Of a stretch of DNA of 64,000 bases, positions 59,746 through 64,000 are shown piece by piece. Source of the stretch: Qipengyuania sp. ABI-127-1 (GTDB lineage: Bacteria > Pseudomonadota > Alphaproteobacteria > Sphingomonadales > Sphingomonadaceae). The position numbers and the translations under genes are program-made. The notes beneath the pieces were generated by a model. The model ran no database searches and was not told the DNA's origin. It worked only from the letters and a program-made list of their open reading frames with translations. Where the stretch lies: contig JALJCR010000001.1 of the NCBI GenBank assembly GCA_022953095.1, positions 434,001 through 498,000 on the forward strand, written 5' to 3'. The first letter of the stretch is position 1, and the number at the start of each line of letters is the position of its first letter.

Positions 59746-61719
59746 ATGATCCAGTCGATACCCTTGAAGAAGCTCGTCCCGAGCCCGCGCAACGTTCGCA
59801 AGTCGAGCGATGCCCTCGCCGACCTCCAGCTGCGGGCAGACATCGCCGCGCGCGGCCTGCTGCAGAACCTGGTCGTGCGCAAAGGGAAGCGCGGCAAGTT
59901 CGAGGTCGAGGCCGGCGGTCGCCGACTCGCCGCGCTGCAGGCGCTGACCGAAGAAGGCACCTTGCCCGAAAACCACGAAGTCACCTGCCTCGTCATCGAG
60001 GGCGAAGAAAGCGAAGTGCGCGAAGCCAGCCTTGCCGAAAACTTCCAGCGTCTCGCGATGAACCCGGCCGACGAGGCGCAGGCCTTCGCCTCCATCATCG
60101 AGGCAGGAGCTACCACCGAAGACGTGGCTCGCCGCTTCGGCCTCACTGTCCGGTTCGTCGAAGGGCGCCTGCGGCTCGCAGGTCTCGCCCCCTGCGTCTT
60201 CGAAGCGCTCGCCGAAGGCACAATCACGCTCGACATGGCCAAGGCCTATGGCGCGATTTCTGACATCGAGCGCCAGGCGCATGTTTATGCCGAGCTACAG
60301 GACGCCTGGTACCAGATCACGCCTGACACGATCCGCCGCATGGTGCTTGATGCCACGGTGCGCGGCTCCGATCCGCGCGCTGTTCTGGTCGGTCGCGATG
60401 CCTATCTCGCCGCAGGTGGCCGGATTGAGCGCGAACTGTTCGACGATGATGCCAGTGAAAGCTGGATCGATATCGCCCTGCTCGAAGACCTCGCGCACAA
60501 GGCCATGGAAGAAGCCGCAAAAAAGGCTGCGCTCGAATATGGCCTTGCCTGGGTGCGCCCGACGCTTGGCAACTACGTCAGCCATGATCTCGTCGAAGGA
60601 CTGGGCCGTCTGCCTTGCGAGCCTGCACCGATGACCGAACAGGAAGTGCAGGAACTCGGAGAGCTCGAGGCCGACTACGACCGCGTCGCCGCCGTGCTCG
60701 AAGACGAAGACAGCGACGAGGAGGAGGTCACCAAGGCCGAACAGGAACTCGTGGTGATCGACCGCGCCATGCGCGCGCTTAATGATCGGCCACCGGTGCT
60801 TGCCGACGAGCTGAAACCCGATGCCGGTGCCTTCCTCGTCCTCTCGCGCAATGGCGAGCCGACCTTGGTCCCGCAGTTCTACACCGAGACCGAAGTCATC
60901 GCTGACGAAGGCGCGGTCGAGGCCATAGAAGATAGCGAAGCGGCGAATGCCAAGGGGAGCTCGCTCTCCCAGCGCCTGCTCGACGAACTCGCGATGCAAC
61001 GCCGCGACATCCTTGCGATCCATCTCGCCAACGATCCGGCGCTCGCGCTCGACTTCATGGTCTTCACGCTCGCCGATGCCGATGGGCATGACTGGCGTGC
61101 CAGGAAAGCGTCGACGCTTGTCGGCTCTGTCGCTTCCGGCCCGGTTACCGGGTTCGAGGCCAAGGATGCACCGGCGAGCGCTGCCCTAGCCGAGTTCGCC
61201 GGGTCGCTCGATGAAAGCTGGCGCTCGGAAGAAAGCGATGTCGATCGGTTTGCGAGATTCCGGGCGTTGTCAGACGAGGCGCGCTCGGCCTGGCTTGGCC
61301 ATGTCGTCTCGCGCACGCTCGTCGCCAGCCTTGCCTGCGAAGGCGAGCGCTCGGTGCCGATGCACGAGGCGCTCGGCTCACTGCTCGACATTGAGACCGC
61401 GCATTGGTGGCGTCCCACGGCGGCGAATTACTTCGACCGGGTGGCCAAGGCCCGTACGCTCGAAGCACTCGATGCCGCCGGCGGTCCGGAACTGGTCAGT
61501 CGCTACGCTGCCTCCAAGAAGGCCGAACTGGCAAGCGCTGCCGAGCGCATCTTCTCCGGCAACTTCATCGGCGAGGCCGAGGTCAAGGAACGGGCGCAGG
61601 CTTGGGTTCCACGGATCATGCGTTTCGCCGGTTCCGAAGAAGTCGAATTGGCCGACCACGAAGGAGACGAGGCGGTCAACGCCGAAGAAACTGGCGAGAT
61701 TGCCGAGCAGGCTGCCTGA
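59746..61719 (+). CDS. ParB-family DNA-binding protein
   Basis: A 657-aa protein with an N-terminal ParB/sulfiredoxin domain (MIQSIPLKKLVPSPRNVRKS, GLLQNLVVRKGKRGKF, EAGGRRLAALQALTEEG, SLAENFQRLAMNPADEAQAF) and an HTH (TTEDVARRFGLTVRFVEGRL). A long C-terminal region follows with an acidic insert around residue 330 (EDEDSDEEEV). The size is about twice a partition ParB. Plasmid ParB-like proteins of this type accompany strawberry-notch helicases. No parA is in view, so partition is not implied. It ends ahead of a strong terminator. Confidence 0.9.
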   Translation: MIQSIPLKKLVPSPRNVRKSSDALADLQLRADIAARGLLQNLVVRKGKRGKFEVEAGGRRLAALQALTEEGTLPENHEVTCLVIEGEESEVREASLAENFQRLAMNPADEAQAFASIIEAGATTEDVARRFGLTVRFVEGRLRLAGLAPCVFEALAEGTITLDMAKAYGAISDIERQAHVYAELQDAWYQITPDTIRRMVLDATVRGSDPRAVLVGRDAYLAAGGRIERELFDDDASESWIDIALLEDLAHKAMEEAAKKAALEYGLAWVRPTLGNYVSHDLVEGLGRLPCEPAPMTEQEVQELGELEADYDRVAAVLEDEDSDEEEVTKAEQELVVIDRAMRALNDRPPVLADELKPDAGAFLVLSRNGEPTLVPQFYTETEVIADEGAVEAIEDSEAANAKGSSLSQRLLDELAMQRRDILAIHLANDPALALDFMVFTLADADGHDWRARKASTLVGSVASGPVTGFEAKDAPASAALAEFAGSLDESWRSEESDVDRFARFRALSDEARSAWLGHVVSRTLVASLACEGERSVPMHEALGSLLDIETAHWWRPTAANYFDRVAKARTLEALDAAGGPELVSRYAASKKAELASAAERIFSGNFIGEAEVKERAQAWVPRIMRFAGSEEVELADHEGDEAVNAEETGEIAEQAA

Positions 61720-61749
61720 CCCCTCCTGACAGGTCCAGGTCACTCGGCA

Positions 61750-61783
61750 GGCGGTCCGTCCCTCTCGGGACGGGCCGCCTTTT
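61750..61783 (+). terminator. Intrinsic terminator after parB-like gene
   Basis: A GC-rich stem GGCGGTCCGTCCC / GGGACGGGCCGCC (13 bp with one mismatch-wobble) with a TCTC loop is followed by TTTT. It separates the toprim-helicase-parB operon from the Mrr-TIR-APAZ gene, which therefore needs its own promoter in 61784-61870. Confidence 0.85.
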
Positions 61784-61870
61784 CCGTGTCAAATTTCGGG
61801 GCGGTTGCAGACCGTTGGGTTTTGGCGAACAGGCAGGCGAAAGCAGCCGTTTTTTGCAGGGGATCGGCGA

Positions 61871-63886
61871 ATGCCGATGTATCCCCACGAAAACCTTGGG
61901 CAACCTGCCCAATTACTTGACGCACGTCTCCCAGAAACGTCATCTAATTGGGTGGCCTATGATTTCGCTTCCTTGTCGCACATTGAGTTCGAAGAGCTGG
62001 CAAACGCGCTCATCGGGGCAGAGCTTGCGGTTCGGTTTGAACGGTTCGCAGAAGGACCGGATCAAGGAATCGATGGTCGATACGCCGAGAGCGACCGCAG
62101 CGTCATTCTGCAGGCAAAGCACTATCTACGCTCGGGCTTTTCCAAACTGAACTCGGCGATGGCGAGCGAGCGCGCCAAGATCGATCAGCTCGCGCCTAGC
62201 CGCTATCTTCTGGCAACATCATGTGATCTAACACCAACTCGCAAACAGACGCTCGCCGAGAAGATCGGACCCGCGCTCCAGTCTCCCGGTGATATTTTCG
62301 GTCCTGCGGATCTAAACGCCCTGCTGCGCAAATTTCCTGAGATCGAGAAGGCTCATCCGGCGCTGTGGCAGGGGTCGACCGCAGCCTTGCGGTCCATCGT
62401 CTCCGACGCAGTGGTCGAGGCGCTGGGTACCAAGCAGGATATCCCAGAAATCTTCTCAGACCTGCTTGGTCAATCAATTGCCGCGAAAGGCGAAGGAGAA
62501 AAGGCGTCGAATTTCGAACGCAGCGTGTTGTTTCTGATCAAGACCCATCCCGCCGACGACGAGTTCGCGCTCTGGCTCGCTCCCAAGCTCGAGGCGGAGG
62601 GATATACTGTCTTTGCTGATATCCTCTCACTTGAGCCTGGAGATAGATGGCGACGCGAGGAGGGCTTGGTCCTGCAACATCGTGCAGCCAAGGCCTTGCT
62701 CTGCGTCTCGGCGGCGGCAACCGCAGACACAAACGTTCAGGACAATATCGATCTCGCTCTGGAAGTGGCGCAAGCGATCGATGACAGTCGCTTCATCATA
62801 CCATTGAGACTTGAAGCGACCAATCGCATCAAGGGGATCGGGGATGCTCGGCCGGTCGACTTCGTGCGCGGATGGGGTGAAGGACTGCAGACCCTTCTGG
62901 AGACTTTGCGCAGGCAGAAGGTGCCTCGGCGTACCGAAGGTGTTGCGATCAACCTGAATTGGGAATTGTTTCGGCGGCGTCGCAGCATAGAATTGTCGAC
63001 CGATCCCGAGCCCTTAACCTCGAACTGGCTCAGGGTTCTCGAGGCTCCCGACACACTCCGCTTTTTTTCCGCAATGGGTGCTCAGGCCGAACAAACGAGT
63101 GCCATCGCCGCCAAAACCCTTTCTTACCCGGCAATTGCTCAACGCGGGGGGATCATCAGTATGGCGGACTTAGACGACATCGAGGCAGAGCTCGCCTCGA
63201 TCGGCCGTTTCGAGCTCACCGCTGAGTTGCCGATTGATGAATTTGCTGAGCATGGTTGGGCCGAACTCGCGATCGTGCGGCAGGTCGCGCAAAACATGCT
63301 GGTGCAAATGTTCGGCGAGGCTTGGATCAGCTACTGTAGTGAGCGAGGTCTGCTGCAATACAATTACTCCAGTTCAATCGGTTTCCATGCGTCGCCAGAA
63401 CTAGCGCCGATAGGAAAACTGATCCCTTGGGGTCGGCAAGGCGAGCGACGCGCTTCGATGCTCCGCAACATTGCCAAGGGCCATATCTGGCAGTTCGGCG
63501 TGACCGCCACGCCAGTCTTGTGGCCCTTCTGGCATCTAAGACTCAAATCCCGCGTTCTATTCGCGGAGGACAACGGCACCCCCGAAGGCTTGCAGATCGA
63601 CGATGCGAAGAAGATGCATCGATTGCGCAGATCAATCTGCAAGGGCTGGCGCAACAAGCAATGGCATGGCCGATTGCTCGCCTTCCTCGAACTGCTCTCG
63701 GGCGAGTCCGCCTATATCCGCCTCAAGCTTGGCGGTACGCGCTCGCTCATGCTCGATGCCTCTCCGATCCTGTTTACCTCGCCTGTCAGCACGGTCCTTC
63801 CAGACCTGCTGGACCCGGACGCTGAGGAAACTGACGCCAGTACGCTCGGGCGACCCGAGCTGTCGCTGGAAGAGGATTCGGCATGA
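61871..63886 (+). CDS. Mrr nuclease-TIR-APAZ protein of a short-Argonaute system
   Basis: A 671-aa three-domain protein. Residues 24-165 are an Mrr-type restriction endonuclease ([20 protein letters not shown]; catalytic [10 protein letters not shown] with D64/D68 and VILQAKHY with Q81-x-K83; DLNALL and HPALW end). Residues 217-350 are a TIR domain ([45 protein letters not shown]). Residues 355-671 match the APAZ domain of TIR-APAZ proteins ([48 protein letters not shown]). In the TIR domain N292 replaces the catalytic Glu. The start ATG 61871 follows aggggat. The stop overlaps the next ATG by four bases. Confidence 0.85.
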   Translation: MPMYPHENLGQPAQLLDARLPETSSNWVAYDFASLSHIEFEELANALIGAELAVRFERFAEGPDQGIDGRYAESDRSVILQAKHYLRSGFSKLNSAMASERAKIDQLAPSRYLLATSCDLTPTRKQTLAEKIGPALQSPGDIFGPADLNALLRKFPEIEKAHPALWQGSTAALRSIVSDAVVEALGTKQDIPEIFSDLLGQSIAAKGEGEKASNFERSVLFLIKTHPADDEFALWLAPKLEAEGYTVFADILSLEPGDRWRREEGLVLQHRAAKALLCVSAAATADTNVQDNIDLALEVAQAIDDSRFIIPLRLEATNRIKGIGDARPVDFVRGWGEGLQTLLETLRRQKVPRRTEGVAINLNWELFRRRRSIELSTDPEPLTSNWLRVLEAPDTLRFFSAMGAQAEQTSAIAAKTLSYPAIAQRGGIISMADLDDIEAELASIGRFELTAELPIDEFAEHGWAELAIVRQVAQNMLVQMFGEAWISYCSERGLLQYNYSSSIGFHASPELAPIGKLIPWGRQGERRASMLRNIAKGHIWQFGVTATPVLWPFWHLRLKSRVLFAEDNGTPEGLQIDDAKKMHRLRRSICKGWRNKQWHGRLLAFLELLSGESAYIRLKLGGTRSLMLDASPILFTSPVSTVLPDLLDPDAEETDASTLGRPELSLEEDSA

Positions 63887-64000
63887 GGTTCCCGGAGACG
63901 CAACTCAAGGTTGAGCACCTCGCTGAACCGCAGCTTGAGTTCGCTTTCGGCCAGCATAGTCCGCATCCAAAGGACGGGCTGTTTCTCTACGGCCCGCTGG
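63883..64000 (+). CDS. Probable short prokaryotic Argonaute, 5' end only
   Basis: Only 39 codons are in the window: [20 protein letters not shown], then [19 protein letters not shown]. The EPxLxFxxGxxxxxxxxGLxxFGP-type pattern is the characteristic N-terminus of short prokaryotic Argonautes (MID-PIWI), and position right after an APAZ gene with ATGA overlap is the standard SPARTA-like operon. The PIWI part is beyond the edge, so catalytic status and full identity cannot be seen. Short Argonautes bind guide RNA and recognise complementary DNA; PIWI is usually inactive. Confidence 0.7.
   Translation, partial: MRFPETQLKVEHLAEPQLEFAFGQHSPHPKDGLFLYGPL

Noticed and set aside
1-64000. CRISPR arrays and rRNA genes
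   Set aside because: No regularly spaced short direct repeats and no rRNA-like stretches were seen on reading the window; only one tRNA is clear.

Overview
The window is high-GC alphaproteobacterial DNA, most likely from Sphingomonadales (Erythrobacter/Qipengyuania-like). This rests on gene content and protein style (GapR/DUF2312, DUF1244, a PurT-PurU pair, tandem 36-residue MF..ATAI.PASP peptides, DUF3768, DUF6961). No rRNA is present to confirm it.

Core chromosome, 1-18386. Ordinary housekeeping genes in short operons: pyruvate kinase (cut by the left edge), DUF1244, gapR, YbjQ, a CPBP protease, yebC-ruvC, two tandem 36-aa peptides behind a well-matched sigma-54 promoter, an ArsC-like reductase overlapping a periplasmic phosphodiesterase, ubiG, lysC-purT, a nitronate-monooxygenase-like flavoprotein, purU, a membrane LytTR regulator, a PQQ alcohol dehydrogenase, an SPFH/NfeD pair and an NDUFA9-like reductase.

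Island 1, about 18.48-51.35 kb. A tRNA-Leu(CAG) gene (18387-18473) is followed by a P4-type integrase. A 33-bp copy of the tRNA 3' end recurs at 51335-51367, so the 33 kb between is an integrated island. It is a patchwork: two adjacent large proteins with nuclease-like folds (candidate defence pair), a second, truncated integrase with its own inverted att copy, an RND efflux operon with divergent TetR and patatin-like lipoprotein genes, an IS3-type element flanked by broken genes, a second IS3 element split by an IS110 element, an HNH nuclease, mobilization genes (MobF relaxase, TraD-type coupling protein, small DNA-binding protein, AlpA), an AbiEii-type toxin-antitoxin pair with a visible promoter and palindromic operators, and an SNase/zinc-ribbon protein. 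No type IV secretion channel genes are seen.

Island 2, 51.37 kb to beyond the right edge. A second closely related integrase begins a tandem island with an SNase, a lytic transglycosylase, a toprim protein, a strawberry-notch methyltransferase-helicase and a ParB-like protein. After a clear terminator (61750-61783) lies the most notable locus: a 671-aa Mrr nuclease-TIR-APAZ protein, translationally coupled to a gene whose visible 39 codons look like the start of a short prokaryotic Argonaute. Its TIR domain has Asn where the SPARTA NADase glutamate should be, while the Mrr catalytic residues are intact. This suggests an Argonaute-guided system whose effector is the nuclease rather than NAD depletion. 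Three GTTC-N7-GTTC (LexA-type) boxes in the two islands suggest SOS control of island functions.
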